From: Vibrio gazogenes
GTDB lineage: Bacteria > Pseudomonadota > Gammaproteobacteria > Enterobacterales > Vibrionaceae
Reading direction: 5' to 3'
DNA length: 64,000 nucleotides
Assembly (NCBI RefSeq): GCF_002196515.1
Contig: NZ_CP018835.1
Coordinates: 2,852,001-2,916,000 of the forward strand
Part shown: one piece after another, positions 52,985 through 64,000 of the stretch
Position numbering within the stretch: the stretch's first letter is position 1
Layout of the letters: the number at the start of each line of letters is the position of its first letter
Notes under the pieces: model-generated
Seen by the model: the letters and a program-made list of their open reading frames with translations, nothing else
Told to the model about the DNA's origin: nothing
Databases searched by the model: none
Translations under genes and position numbers: made by a program

Positions 52985-55900
52985 ATGAGAATTTTCCGTG
53001 GCTCCCCAGCGCTTTCTGAATTCCGAGTAAACAAACTTCTTGAACGGTGTCGTGAGCTGCGCTTACCCGTGACTGGTATTTACGCAGAATTCATGCACTT
53101 TGCTGATTTGACAGCCGATTTGGATCGTCAAGAAACAGAGAAGTTAGAAAAATTGCTGACTTATGGCCCAACCATTGAAGAGCATCAGCCAGAAGGGTTG
53201 TTGTTGCTGGTTACACCGCGTCCGGGCACCATTTCTCCCTGGTCATCGAAGTCGAGTGATATTGCACATAACTGCGGCCTTGATAAAGTTAAACGTTTGG
53301 AACGGGGAACGGCGTACTATATTGAGTCCTCAACACCATTGACTGAAGCGGAACAAACAGCGCTACAAGCATTACTCCATGATCGCATGATGGAAGTGGT
53401 CTTTACGGATTTGGCGTCGGCTGCCAGCCTGTTCCACAGTGCAACACCGGCAGAAGTCACAGCGGTTGATGTGATTGGCGGTGGACGCAAAGCATTGGAA
53501 CAAGCCAACCTGACGCTTGGTCTGGCGCTGGCTGAAGATGAAATCGACTATCTGGTTGAGAACTTTACCAAACTGGGCCGGAATCCAAATGACATTGAAC
53601 TGATGATGTTTGCACAAGCAAACTCAGAACATTGTCGTCACAAGATTTTTAATGCGGACTGGACAATAGACGGTGTTCAACAGGAAAAATCCCTGTTTAA
53701 GATGATTAAGAATACCTATGAAACGACCCCGGATCATGTGTTATCCGCATACAAAGATAATGCCGCGGTGATGACCGGTTCGAAGGTGGGACGTTTCTTC
53801 CCGGATCCTCAGACGCGTCAGTACAACTACCATACCGAAGATACCCATATTCTGATGAAGGTGGAAACCCATAACCACCCGACAGCAATTTCGCCATGGC
53901 CCGGTGCTTCAACTGGCAGTGGCGGTGAAATTCGTGATGAGGGTGCAACCGGTATTGGTGGCAAACCGAAAGCGGGTCTGGTTGGCTTTTCGGTTTCTAA
54001 CCTGCGTATTCCTCATTTTGTACAACCATGGGAGACCGATTTCGGTAAACCGGGTCGTATTGTCAATGCGTTGGATATCATGATTGAAGGGCCTTTGGGC
54101 GGTGCGGCATTTAACAATGAATTCGGTCGTCCGAATCTGTTGGGATATTTCCGTACCTACGAAGAGAAAGTGACCTCTCATGCCGGAGAAGAAATTCGTG
54201 GTTATCATAAGCCGATCATGATTGCCGGTGGCATGGGGAATATTCGCGACGCACATATTCAGAAAAAAGAAATTCCGGTCGGTGCGAGCCTGATTGTGTT
54301 GGGTGGGCCCGCGATGAACATCGGTTTAGGCGGTGGTGCGGCATCTTCTATGGCATCTGGTCAGTCGGCTGAAGATCTGGATTTTGCTTCTGTTCAACGT
54401 GAAAACCCTGAAATGGAACGACGTTGTCAGGAAGTGATTGACCGTTGCTGGCAGTTGGGAGAAAACAACCCGATTGCATTTATTCATGATGTCGGTGCCG
54501 GTGGTATTTCGAATGCGTTGCCGGAGTTGGTCAATGACGGAGAGCGCGGTGGTAAATTCCAGTTGCGTGATGTGCCGAATGACGAGCCGGGGATGAGCCC
54601 GCTGGAAATCTGGTGTAATGAATCACAGGAGCGTTATGTTTTAGCGGTTGCGCCTGAACATATGGCAACCTTTGATGCAATCTGTCGTCGTGAGCGTGCC
54701 CCTTATGCGGTTGTCGGAACCGCGACGGAAGAGCGTCATTTGACACTGGAAGACTCACACTTTAACAACACACCGATTGATATGCCGATGGATATTCTGT
54801 TGGGTAAACCACCGAAAATGCATCGTGAAGCCACAACACAGAAAGTTCAAGGTTCCGCTTTGGATCGCAGTGGTATTGAGTTAAATGAAGCGGTTGAACG
54901 TGTCCTGCGCTTACCCGCAGTGGCTGAAAAAACGTTCCTGATTACCATTGGTGACCGTTCTGTTACCGGGATGGTGGCACGCGATCAGATGGTCGGTCCG
55001 TGGCAAATTCCGGTCGCCAACTGTGCAGTCACCACGGCAAGTTTTGATACCTATTGTGGTGAAGCGATGTCGATGGGTGAGCGTACACCTGTCGCGCTGC
55101 TCGACTTTGCTGCGTCAGCCCGTCTGGCGGTTGCTGAGTCGTTGACCAATATTGCGGCAACTGCGATTGGCGATCTGAAACACATTAAATTATCGGCCAA
55201 CTGGATGTCTCCGGCTGGCCACCCGGGCGAAGATGCCGGATTGTATGAAGCGGTTAAAGCGGTCGGTGAAGAGTTATGTCCGGCCCTTGGTCTGACGATT
55301 CCGGTTGGTAAAGACTCGATGTCAATGAAGACCAAATGGGATGAAGCTGACGGTGAACAGAAAGAAGTGACGTCGCCATTGTCTCTGGTGATTACGGCTT
55401 TTGCCCGGGTTGAAGATGTTCGTAAGACGGTCACCCCCCAACTTCGCACGGATTTAGGGGAGACCCGACTGATTGCGATAGATTTGGGGAATGGTAAAAA
55501 TCGCCTTGGCGCAACCGCATTAGCACAGGTATACAAGCAGCTTGGTGATCAACCGGCTGACGTTGATGATGCCATGCAACTAAAAGGCTTCTTTGAAGCC
55601 ATGCAGGTATGTGTCCGCACCAACAAACTGCTGGCATACCATGATAAAGGCGATGGTGGTTTGTTGGTCACATTGGCTGAGATGGCGTTTGCCGGTCACT
55701 GTGGTGTGAATGTTGACATTGCTACACTGGGAGATGACGTTCTCTCTGTGCTGTTTAACGAAGAGTTGGGCGCGGTGGTTCAAGTACATGAGCATGATGT
55801 CGATGCAGTGCTGGACATACTGGCACAACAAGGTTTGCAAGATTGTACTCATGTGATCGGGACTGTCGAAGCTTCTGATCGGTTTGTTGTGACACATCAA

Positions 55901-56881
55901 GATCAAGTTGTTTATGAGCGTTCCAGAACTGAGCTCAGAACGATTTGGGCTGAGACCACTTATCAGATGCAGGCACTCCGTGATAATCCGGATTGTGCTC
56001 AGCAAGAATTTGCTGCGAAGAAAGATAATGCCGATCCGGGGCTGAATGTTCATCTGAGCTACGATATTCATGAAGACGTGGCTGCACCATTTGTCAATAC
56101 CGGTGCCAGACCGAGAATGGCTGTGCTGCGTGAGCAGGGGGTCAATTCTCATGTTGAAATGGCCGCTGCTTTTGAACGGGCAGGGTTTGATGCGATTGAT
56201 GTTCACATGAGTGATGTGTTGTCTGGTCGTATTACATTAGCGGAATATCAGGGATTGGTTGCTTGTGGTGGCTTCTCTTATGGGGATGTCTTAGGTGCTG
56301 GTGAAGGCTGGGCAAAATCGATTCTGTTCAATACGCAAGCCAGAGATATGTTTGAAGGGTTCTTTAACCGTCAAGATACCTTTGCGCTTGGGGTGTGTAA
56401 CGGATGTCAGATGTTGTCCAACCTCAGAGATTTGATCCCGGGCGCTGATTTATGGCCGCGATTTGTCCGTAACGAGTCTGAGCGTTTTGAAGCCCGTTTC
56501 AGCTTGGTTGAGGTCCAGCCATCCGATTCGGTTTTCTTCAGTGATATGGCCGGCTCCCGGATGCCAATCGCGGTCTCTCATGGGGAAGGTCGGGTTGAAG
56601 TTCGCGATAACGCCCATTTGGCTGCGATTGAACAATCCGGAACGGTTGCAATTCGTTACGTCGATAATTATGGGCAAGCGACTCAGCAATATCCGAATAA
56701 CCCGAATGGCTCTCCGAATGCCATTACCGGCCTGACAACCACTGATGGCCGTGTCACCATCATGATGCCTCACCCTGAGCGGGTTTTCCGCACCGTGGTG
56801 AACTCATGGCATCCTGATTCATGGGGTGAAAATGGTGCCTGGATGCGGATGTTCCAGAATGCGCGGAAAAATCTGGGCTAA
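52985..56881 (+). CDS. purL: Phosphoribosylformylglycinamidine synthase
   Basis: Large purine-biosynthesis enzyme of 1298 residues (E. coli 1295) that converts FGAR to FGAM using glutamine and ATP. The AIRS-like synthetase halves include [32 protein letters not shown] ATP and substrate residues (from about 53850) and VGKDSMSMK. The C-terminal glutaminase has the catalytic Cys in [13 protein letters not shown] and the His/Glu in MMPHPERVF. Start at 52985 ([13 protein letters not shown]) matches the family; earlier in-frame codons are leader. PurR-regulated. Confidence 0.98.
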   Translation: MRIFRGSPALSEFRVNKLLERCRELRLPVTGIYAEFMHFADLTADLDRQETEKLEKLLTYGPTIEEHQPEGLLLLVTPRPGTISPWSSKSSDIAHNCGLDKVKRLERGTAYYIESSTPLTEAEQTALQALLHDRMMEVVFTDLASAASLFHSATPAEVTAVDVIGGGRKALEQANLTLGLALAEDEIDYLVENFTKLGRNPNDIELMMFAQANSEHCRHKIFNADWTIDGVQQEKSLFKMIKNTYETTPDHVLSAYKDNAAVMTGSKVGRFFPDPQTRQYNYHTEDTHILMKVETHNHPTAISPWPGASTGSGGEIRDEGATGIGGKPKAGLVGFSVSNLRIPHFVQPWETDFGKPGRIVNALDIMIEGPLGGAAFNNEFGRPNLLGYFRTYEEKVTSHAGEEIRGYHKPIMIAGGMGNIRDAHIQKKEIPVGASLIVLGGPAMNIGLGGGAASSMASGQSAEDLDFASVQRENPEMERRCQEVIDRCWQLGENNPIAFIHDVGAGGISNALPELVNDGERGGKFQLRDVPNDEPGMSPLEIWCNESQERYVLAVAPEHMATFDAICRRERAPYAVVGTATEERHLTLEDSHFNNTPIDMPMDILLGKPPKMHREATTQKVQGSALDRSGIELNEAVERVLRLPAVAEKTFLITIGDRSVTGMVARDQMVGPWQIPVANCAVTTASFDTYCGEAMSMGERTPVALLDFAASARLAVAESLTNIAATAIGDLKHIKLSANWMSPAGHPGEDAGLYEAVKAVGEELCPALGLTIPVGKDSMSMKTKWDEADGEQKEVTSPLSLVITAFARVEDVRKTVTPQLRTDLGETRLIAIDLGNGKNRLGATALAQVYKQLGDQPADVDDAMQLKGFFEAMQVCVRTNKLLAYHDKGDGGLLVTLAEMAFAGHCGVNVDIATLGDDVLSVLFNEELGAVVQVHEHDVDAVLDILAQQGLQDCTHVIGTVEASDRFVVTHQDQVVYERSRTELRTIWAETTYQMQALRDNPDCAQQEFAAKKDNADPGLNVHLSYDIHEDVAAPFVNTGARPRMAVLREQGVNSHVEMAAAFERAGFDAIDVHMSDVLSGRITLAEYQGLVACGGFSYGDVLGAGEGWAKSILFNTQARDMFEGFFNRQDTFALGVCNGCQMLSNLRDLIPGADLWPRFVRNESERFEARFSLVEVQPSDSVFFSDMAGSRMPIAVSHGEGRVEVRDNAHLAAIEQSGTVAIRYVDNYGQATQQYPNNPNGSPNAITGLTTTDGRVTIMMPHPERVFRTVVNSWHPDSWGENGAWMRMFQNARKNLG

Positions 56882-56915
56882 TTTCTGAGTCTATTCTGAT
56901 AGAAATATGAGCGAG

Positions 56916-56944
56916 ATCCCTTGTCAGTCGGCAAGGGATTTTTT
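56916..56944 (+). terminator. Terminator of purL
   Basis: ATCCCTTG (56916-56923) pairs with CAAGGGAT (56932-56939), followed by T6. Confidence 0.9.
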
Positions 56945-57193
56945 GTTTATGTTATAAAATTGTTTCATTGGTGAGTGGTTTGCTCACTTTTTTTTACATA
57001 TTTTCTGGCGGCATCTGCTAAAAAAATAATTCAAATTAGTTTTATCATTTGTTTTAAGTTTATTTGTGTTTGTTTTATTCTAAATTTGAACTATATCTAT
57101 AGTTTTTGATGCTTATTTTTGTTGATTTGTTGGTTTAAAGCACTGTATCGTCTCTTTATTCTAATCACGTTAATTGTTGCAGAGGATAAGGAT

Positions 57194-58312
57194 ATGCTGA
57201 TTGGTATACCAAAAGAAATTAAGAACCATGAATACCGCGTTGGGATGACGCCTGCGAGTGTTAAGGAATTAACCAAAAGAGGTCATCACATCTTGGTTGA
57301 AACATTAGCCGGAGCCGGGATTGGGTTCTCTGATCAGGACTATATTGACGCCGGGGCGACAATTCGTCCTGATGCGGCGAAGATTTTCGCGGAAAGTGAC
57401 ATGATTGTGAAAGTGAAGGAGCCTCAAGCAAGCGAGCGAGCCATGTTGCGGGAAGATCAAATCCTGTTTACTTATCTTCACCTCGCTCCCGATGCGGCTC
57501 AGACGCATGATTTAATTCAAAGTAAAGCGGTGTGCATTGCTTATGAAACTGTCACAAGCGCCAACCGGACATTACCTCTGCTGGCCCCGATGTCGGAAGT
57601 GGCCGGGCGGATGTCAATTCAGGCTGCGATGACCTCATTAGAAAAGTCGCATGCTGGTCGTGGTTTATTGTTGGGTGGTGTTCCGGGGGTTGAGCCAGCT
57701 AAGGTGACAATTATCGGTGCGGGCGTCGTGGGACGCAATGCCGCACAAATGGCGGCAGGTCTTGGTGCTGAAGTGGTGATTATCGATAAAAATATCGATG
57801 CCTTACGCGATATTGATGCCATTTATCAAGGGAAAATCACCACGGTTTATTCCACAGCTGATGCGATTGAAAAACATGTTTTATCTGCTGATGTCGTGAT
57901 TGGTTCGGTGCTACTGCCCGGTGCCGAAGCACCGAAACTGATTACTGCAGAGATGATTAAACGGATGAAGTCTGGTGCTGTCCTTGTGGATGTCGCGATT
58001 GATCAGGGGGGATGTGCTGAGACGTCGAAGGCCACTACCCACCAAGAGCCGACCTATATTGTCGATGACGTGGTGCATTACTGTGTCGCGAACATGCCCG
58101 GTGGTGTTGCCCGCACATCAACCGTTGCGTTAAACAATGCGACATTGCCTTATATTATTGCACTTGCTGAAAAAGGTTACCGCGCCGCATTACTTGCTGA
58201 TGAACACTTCCTGAACGGGCTGAATGTCTATCATGGGCAACTGACCAACCGGTTTGTCGCAGAGAGTCACGCTCTGGAGTATGTCGATGCAAAGGTTGCT
58301 TTAGCCAGTTAA
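57194..58312 (+). CDS. ald: Alanine dehydrogenase
   Basis: NAD-dependent enzyme interconverting L-alanine and pyruvate plus ammonia. 372 residues. The N-terminus MLIGIPKEIKNHEYRVGMTP, MSEVAGRMSIQ, the NAD fold TIIGAGVVGRNAAQMAAGLG, and VDVAIDQGGCAETSKATTH are all typical. Start at 57194 is preceded by AGAGGATAAGGAT; about 25 upstream in-frame codons are not coding. The long AT-rich region 56950-57190 carries no site I recognise. Confidence 0.96.
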   Translation: MLIGIPKEIKNHEYRVGMTPASVKELTKRGHHILVETLAGAGIGFSDQDYIDAGATIRPDAAKIFAESDMIVKVKEPQASERAMLREDQILFTYLHLAPDAAQTHDLIQSKAVCIAYETVTSANRTLPLLAPMSEVAGRMSIQAAMTSLEKSHAGRGLLLGGVPGVEPAKVTIIGAGVVGRNAAQMAAGLGAEVVIIDKNIDALRDIDAIYQGKITTVYSTADAIEKHVLSADVVIGSVLLPGAEAPKLITAEMIKRMKSGAVLVDVAIDQGGCAETSKATTHQEPTYIVDDVVHYCVANMPGGVARTSTVALNNATLPYIIALAEKGYRAALLADEHFLNGLNVYHGQLTNRFVAESHALEYVDAKVALAS

Positions 58313-58353
58313 TCGTTGATGTCATCTTGTTGATTGTTTTGTTAATTGTTGTC

Positions 58354-58382
58354 AGTGAGCGGTTGAACTTTAATCGCTCACT
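58354..58382 (+). terminator. Hairpin after ald
   Basis: AGTGAGCG / CGCTCACT with a 13-base loop, followed by TTTGCTT. A modest terminator. Confidence 0.55.
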
Positions 58383-58518
58383 TTGCTTGACTCCTTCCGC
58401 TGTGATCAATTATCGAATTGATTTTTAAAGCGTATTATTTTCTTTCACCGCTGTTCCGTTGTTGCCACCCATCCGTATTTTTCAGACCAGTTCAGTATTG
58501 GGGGGCATTCGATAGAAG

Positions 58519-58555
58519 ATAGATTTCTTCTATAGCATGGATAGGTCGAAACCAT
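58519..58555 (+). promoter_or_regulatory. OxyR-binding site upstream of the small ORF-katG transcript
   Basis: Four quarter-sites at exact 7-base spacing: ATAG (58519), CTAT (58530), ATAG (58541), CCAT (58552). This matches ATAG-N7-CTAT-N7-ATAG-N7-CTAT at 15 of 16 positions. It abuts a -10 TATACT at 58579-58584, the usual placement for OxyR activation. Confidence 0.82.
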
Positions 58556-58578
58556 TATCACTTTCTGTGGTCTATTTC

Positions 58579-58584
58579 TATACT
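58579..58584 (+). promoter_or_regulatory. -10 element of the OxyR-dependent promoter
   Basis: TATACT lies 23 bases after the OxyR site, with only a poor -35 (TATCAC, 58556-58561), as expected for an activator-dependent promoter. Confidence 0.55.
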
Positions 58585-58622
58585 GGAACCTGATTGAGCT
58601 GATTGCAAAAGAAGGATTCCTT

Positions 58623-58802
58623 ATGTCTGAGTCATTGCCTGAAAAAATAGCCAGTGTTGAAAGTCAGGTTGCAATGGAAACGTTGTCTAGCTACGAAAGT
58701 GAAGCATGTCATTCCTTTGCATGTCATCAGTACTTATTGGTTGAAGCTCTCGCCAGTGAAACGCCTCAATCTTACTCATTCTGGGATATGTTCTTTTTTT
58801 AA
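58623..58802 (+). CDS. Small hypothetical protein between the OxyR site and katG (59 aa)
   Basis: ATG at 58623 follows AAAGAAGGATTCCTT, a good ribosome binding site, and is the first start codon after the OxyR-type promoter. The product is acidic, begins MSESLPEKIASVES, contains two Cys-His pairs in EACHSFACHQY (residues 27-37), and ends with the aromatic SFWDMFFF. No signal peptide. I know no family. katG starts 166 bases downstream. Its position suggests an oxidative-stress-induced peptide or a leader ORF; the Cys-His pairs could bind heme or metal or sense redox state, but this is inference. Confidence 0.58.
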   Translation: MSESLPEKIASVESQVAMETLSSYESEACHSFACHQYLLVEALASETPQSYSFWDMFFF

Positions 58803-58938
58803 TTTTTTTAGTTGAAACATGTTGAATGTAAAGTTTCAGATAATCGAGTAATGAATTGATGAGTCTTTCTATTCATCACACTGACGTCCCATTTTTCATG
58901 GGGACAGAAGTCACTTATTAGAATATTGAGTTTAATAA

Positions 58939-61176
<2,238 letters not shown>

Positions 61177-61200
61177 TCCCACGCGATATTCGCCATATGA

Positions 61201-61230
61201 AATCCCCTGTCTGTCGGCAGGGGATTTTTT
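61201..61230 (+). terminator. Terminator of katG
   Basis: AATCCCCTG / CAGGGGATT stem followed by T6. Confidence 0.92.
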
Positions 61231-61497
61231 ATTGCGGCAACATAATGGGCGATATCGGGGCATTTTTTTGTTGATTCAAATGAGAGAAGCATGACCTGAA
61301 TGGTGTGATTCTACTTAGTTTCTTCGCTTGGACTGGAAAGCATGGAAATCATATTTTGTTACAGATTGATATGTTTTCTTAATTGAATACTTTTATGTAT
61401 TTTTTTCATCAATATCCTACATTTCGCCGCTTATCTAGTCTTTTTAGCGACTCATCGTACCTTTATTCTATTTTTGACACCCGACGACCTTGCCAAG

Positions 61498-61505
61498 GCC
61501 GATAA
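61498..61505 (+). promoter_or_regulatory. Candidate sigma-28 (FliA) promoter -10 element
   Basis: GCCGATAA equals the full flagellar sigma-28 -10 consensus, and chemoreceptors are typical FliA targets. A TAAA-type -35 is not visible at the expected distance, so this remains tentative. Confidence 0.45.
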
Positions 61506-61542
61506 GTAAGTTGTTGTATGTGCAACAAAATGTGATATCATT

Positions 61543-61556
61543 TCTCACATGTGAGA
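61543..61556. promoter_or_regulatory. 14-bp perfect palindrome upstream of the chemoreceptor
   Basis: TCTCACATGTGAGA is fully self-complementary, 115 bases before the gene; a TGTGA at 61531 lies just left of it. Possible operator of an unknown regulator. Confidence 0.45.
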
Positions 61557-61670
61557 CATTTTTGCTATTGACTTGCAGTTTTTTATCTGATCTCTATTTT
61601 TTATCTGGTCGTTTTTTGGGCCAGTTATTTTTATGTGTGTTTGAATCGGCGTTAGTGTAAGTGGGTGTTT

Positions 61671-63578
61671 ATGAAACAACTTGGATTAAAAAAATTGCTA
61701 ATATTGTCCGTCATGTTATTGGTTGGTGTGTCGGTTTCAATTACTAGTTATGTACTCTATTCTCAGGAAGAAAAAATCCTGACAGAGAATGTTTTTCAGT
61801 CGAGCGAAAATTATGTCGCATCAAAAGCAGCGGTTATTGAAACCATTCTGCAAGAGAAAATTAATGGGATTCATCAACTGGCACAGCATTATCAGCAGCA
61901 GGACATCACCAGATCTGAAGATGAGTTGATTCCATTAACACAGTCGCTGGCGGCTGCTATGAATCTGGATAGTTTTGTGATTGGTCTGGATGATGGCAGA
62001 GCATATTGGAGCATGGAAAATCAAGCCTGGCCGAATCACCGACTGAAGGGGGATTCTCGGGATATGGATTGGTATAAGCAAGGACTGGCATCTGGTTCGG
62101 TGAGTATTACGCCACCATATCTTGGATCGTCCAAGCAAAAATACTGGGTCAGTATTCTGGAAAGGATCAAAGGTGGTGTGATCACGACCGATATGGAGCT
62201 CGATTTTTTAAGTCAAATTGTTAAGGAATCGAACAAAATCAAGGGTGCTGTTGCGCTTATTCTCGACGAGGATAGCCGGATTTTGGCAACAACATCATCT
62301 GCCTTGAAATTGGGTGACGATCTTCGTGATACGCAATGGGGACGTCCTCTGGCTTTACATATGGTCGAGCATGAGTTTAGCCATCTTGGCTATGATCTGA
62401 ATGGAATAGACAAGTTGATGTTCTCTCACCGGATTCATTTAGGGCAGAAAAATTGGTATTACATGATCGGTTTGGATAAGTCAGTTGTTTTTAAACAATT
62501 AACCGAAGCCAGAAACAGTGCAATTCTTTTCTCATTCCTTGCTTGTCTTGTCAGTGTGATTATCACTTATTTTCTGATTCAGGTACTTTACCGTCCTATT
62601 TTATCATTGAAAGAAACGATTCAGGGATTAGCCAGTGGACAAGGTGATTTGACCCAGCGCCTGAAGGTTGAAACGAATGATGATTTAGGCCAGATTTCTC
62701 AGGGTGTGAATCAGTTCATTGAAAACCTGCAACATATGATGCTGGAGATTCAAAAGTATTGTCACTCGCTACAAGCGAATGTTGAACATATGCTGAGTCA
62801 GTCAGAGAAGAATAGTTCAATTTTGAAAAAGCATGTTTCGGAGACGGAACAGGTTGTCACGGCGATTGAAGAAATGAGTTCGACGGCTGACTCGATGGCG
62901 ACGGACGCAGCCAATACAGCCAGCCTCGTGGCGCGTACCAATGAAACCAGTGTAGAATCTCGTGAGATCATTGATCGTTCAAAAGAGACGGTTTCAGCGC
63001 TGATTGATGATGTGGAACATTCTGTTAGCGATGTACATAATATGACGGTCGAAACCCAGAAAATTAATGAAATACTGAGTGTGATTGGGGAAATTGCAGA
63101 GCAAACGAATTTACTGGCTTTGAATGCTGCAATTGAAGCGGCCCGGGCAGGGGAACAAGGGCGAGGATTTGCTGTTGTTGCAGATGAAGTGCGTAGCCTT
63201 GCCAGCCGAACCAAAGATAGTACCACTGAAGTTGAGCTAGCGCTGAAGAGTCTTGCCAATGGTAACCACGCGGTGGTCAATTCGATGGAACATACACGGA
63301 CGCGTTGTCAGGAGACCGCAGAAGGTGCCGGGCAGGCGGCAGATAGTTTGGAAGTCATCTCCCGACATGTCATGGATATTAATGATCTGAGCTCTCAAAT
63401 TGCGACCGCAGCTGAGGAGCAAAGCTGTGTGACTCAAGAGCTGAGCCGCAATATGTCGGCAATTAATGATATGGTTGTTGAACTGGAGTCGATTGGGGTG
63501 CAGTCGGTGTCCGATATGGGCGATATTGCGGATATCAATAACAGTCTGACGGCAATTGTCTCGCGTTTTAAACTGTAA
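61671..63578 (+). CDS. Methyl-accepting chemotaxis protein (Cache-type sensor)
   Basis: A 635-residue inner-membrane chemoreceptor. TM1 is at about 8-30; the periplasmic Cache-like sensor spans about 35-280 ([28 protein letters not shown] is a typical PDC stretch in part: RDMDWYKQ). TM2 is at about 285-306, then HAMP ([26 protein letters not shown]) and the signalling domain with hairpin tip [20 protein letters not shown]. The C-terminus has no CheR-binding NWETF pentapeptide. Start at 61671 (MKQLGLKK) preferred over a GTG at 61665. The ligand is unknown. Confidence 0.95.
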   Translation: MKQLGLKKLLILSVMLLVGVSVSITSYVLYSQEEKILTENVFQSSENYVASKAAVIETILQEKINGIHQLAQHYQQQDITRSEDELIPLTQSLAAAMNLDSFVIGLDDGRAYWSMENQAWPNHRLKGDSRDMDWYKQGLASGSVSITPPYLGSSKQKYWVSILERIKGGVITTDMELDFLSQIVKESNKIKGAVALILDEDSRILATTSSALKLGDDLRDTQWGRPLALHMVEHEFSHLGYDLNGIDKLMFSHRIHLGQKNWYYMIGLDKSVVFKQLTEARNSAILFSFLACLVSVIITYFLIQVLYRPILSLKETIQGLASGQGDLTQRLKVETNDDLGQISQGVNQFIENLQHMMLEIQKYCHSLQANVEHMLSQSEKNSSILKKHVSETEQVVTAIEEMSSTADSMATDAANTASLVARTNETSVESREIIDRSKETVSALIDDVEHSVSDVHNMTVETQKINEILSVIGEIAEQTNLLALNAAIEAARAGEQGRGFAVVADEVRSLASRTKDSTTEVELALKSLANGNHAVVNSMEHTRTRCQETAEGAGQAADSLEVISRHVMDINDLSSQIATAAEEQSCVTQELSRNMSAINDMVVELESIGVQSVSDMGDIADINNSLTAIVSRFKL

Positions 63579-63640
63579 GATCGCGATTGTCGGATACTGA
63601 GTCGATATAACAGGTTCGGCAACCGAGCTCGATATGAATA

Positions 63641-63669
63641 AAAACCGAAGCTTCTGCTTCGGTTTTTTG
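63641..63669 (+). terminator. Terminator after the chemoreceptor gene
   Basis: AAAACCGAAG / CTTCGGTTTT stem followed by T-run. Confidence 0.9.
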
Positions 63670-63757
63670 AACCAGACAAAAGACTTTCAAGTGCATATTT
63701 TTGCACCTGCTGATATGATGCTTAAAAAATTCAACCTCACGTCAGACAAGGCTCTCA

Positions 63758-64000
63758 ATGGATAAAGTGCAATTTTCCGTCGGTCATATCACCTTCTTCT
63801 ATCAGCTGACGCCTGAGCAGCAAAAATTGGCTTCGTTAACAGAAACAACGACACTTGACCTCAGTGAGTGGCCCCTGTTTTCTGAACAGTTTACCAGTGC
63901 GATTCAATCCGCTATTCCTGATGAATTGAAGTTACCGACGGAGAAGCAATTAAATTATGCACGGCGTATTGCCTCGGACCTGAAGGTTGAACTCCCTGAC
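63758..64000 (+). CDS. Unidentified protein (3' partial)
   Basis: ATG at 63758 opens a frame that is still open at the window end (81 codons). It begins MDKVQFSVGHITFFYQLTPE and ends LKLPTEKQLNYARRIASDLK followed by VELPD. The LPTEKQLNYARRIA stretch resembles the P-T-x-K-Q-x-x-x-A segment found in several nucleic-acid enzymes and small helical modules, but I cannot name the family. AAGGCTCTCA before the ATG is a weak ribosome binding site. There are no membrane segments in the visible part. Confidence 0.6.
   Translation, partial: MDKVQFSVGHITFFYQLTPEQQKLASLTETTTLDLSEWPLFSEQFTSAIQSAIPDELKLPTEKQLNYARRIASDLKVELPD

Larger units (their letters stand above)
61231..61670. promoter_or_regulatory. 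Intergenic region upstream of the chemoreceptor gene
   Basis: 440 bp, AT-rich, no gene. It contains a sigma-28-like -10 (61498-61505), a TTGTTG/CAACAA hairpin (61511-61528) and a 14-bp palindrome (61543-61556). Confidence 0.55.

Overview
The window looks like a chromosomal segment of a Vibrio (Gammaproteobacteria). The evidence is the conserved smpB-ssrA / ratA-ratB / bamE / recN / nadK / grpE / dnaK-dnaJ neighbourhood, a minor-pilin operon directly after dnaJ, a tmRNA tag reading ANDENYALAA, and PurR, LexA, sigma-32 and OxyR sites of gammaproteobacterial type. A two-gene NADH-dependent cinnamate-reductase-like locus (crdA-crdB) matches what I recall for Vibrio ruber, so the ruber/gazogenes group is a reasonable guess, but species assignment is inference.

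Left third (1-29.4 kb) is accessory metabolism. 1-7.4 kb: a Bgl-type PTS permease (EIIBCA, cut by the window edge), a radical-SAM sulfatase maturase, and a divergent porin + serine-type sulfatase operon. Both divergent transcripts begin with leaders in which a BglG/LicT-type RAT sequence overlaps an intrinsic terminator (one before the maturase, two in tandem before the porin). This implies that PTS-sensed substrate turns on desulfation by antitermination. 7.4-9.5 kb: a drug/metabolite exporter and a divergent AraC regulator. 9.5-14.7 kb: a CRP-site-preceded operon with ascorbate-type PTS subunits (IIA, IIB, IIC), a phosphofructokinase-like enzyme, a class II ketose-bisphosphate aldolase, a small unknown protein and a P-loop kinase, apparently a complete route from an unknown sugar to triose phosphates. 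15-17.3 kb: a DUF2235-like serine hydrolase and an MNT-HEPN protein. 17.5-22.6 kb: crdBA, a divergent LysR regulator and a cytoplasmic ApbE flavin transferase. 22.8-27.8 kb: a metallophosphoesterase, a shortened KdpD-like kinase with a KdpE-like regulator, and KtrAB potassium uptake. 27.8-29.4 kb: a scar of gene fragments (CoiA-like, flavoprotein, IS3 OrfA) around an intact alpha/beta hydrolase, ending at the 3' end of ssrA, a classic island insertion site.

Middle (29.5-43.7 kb) is core: tmRNA and SmpB, RatA/RatB, BamE, RecN under a double LexA operator built as one 42-bp perfect palindrome, NadK, GrpE and DnaK under sigma-32 promoters, and DnaJ. Two insertions break the usual order: an atypical Bud32/WaaP-like kinase between bamE and recN, and a TAXI-type TRAP transporter between grpE and dnaK.

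Right third (43.9-64 kb): four overlapping minor-pilin genes (FimT/PilW/PilX/PilV type), glutathione-dependent formaldehyde detoxification (AdhC, FghA) with a divergent LysR gene, TadA, a small basic ORF with a strong ribosome binding site, MltF, PurR-controlled PurL, alanine dehydrogenase, an OxyR-preceded transcript carrying a 59-codon Cys/His-containing small ORF and KatG, a chemoreceptor, and the start of an unidentified gene at the right edge.
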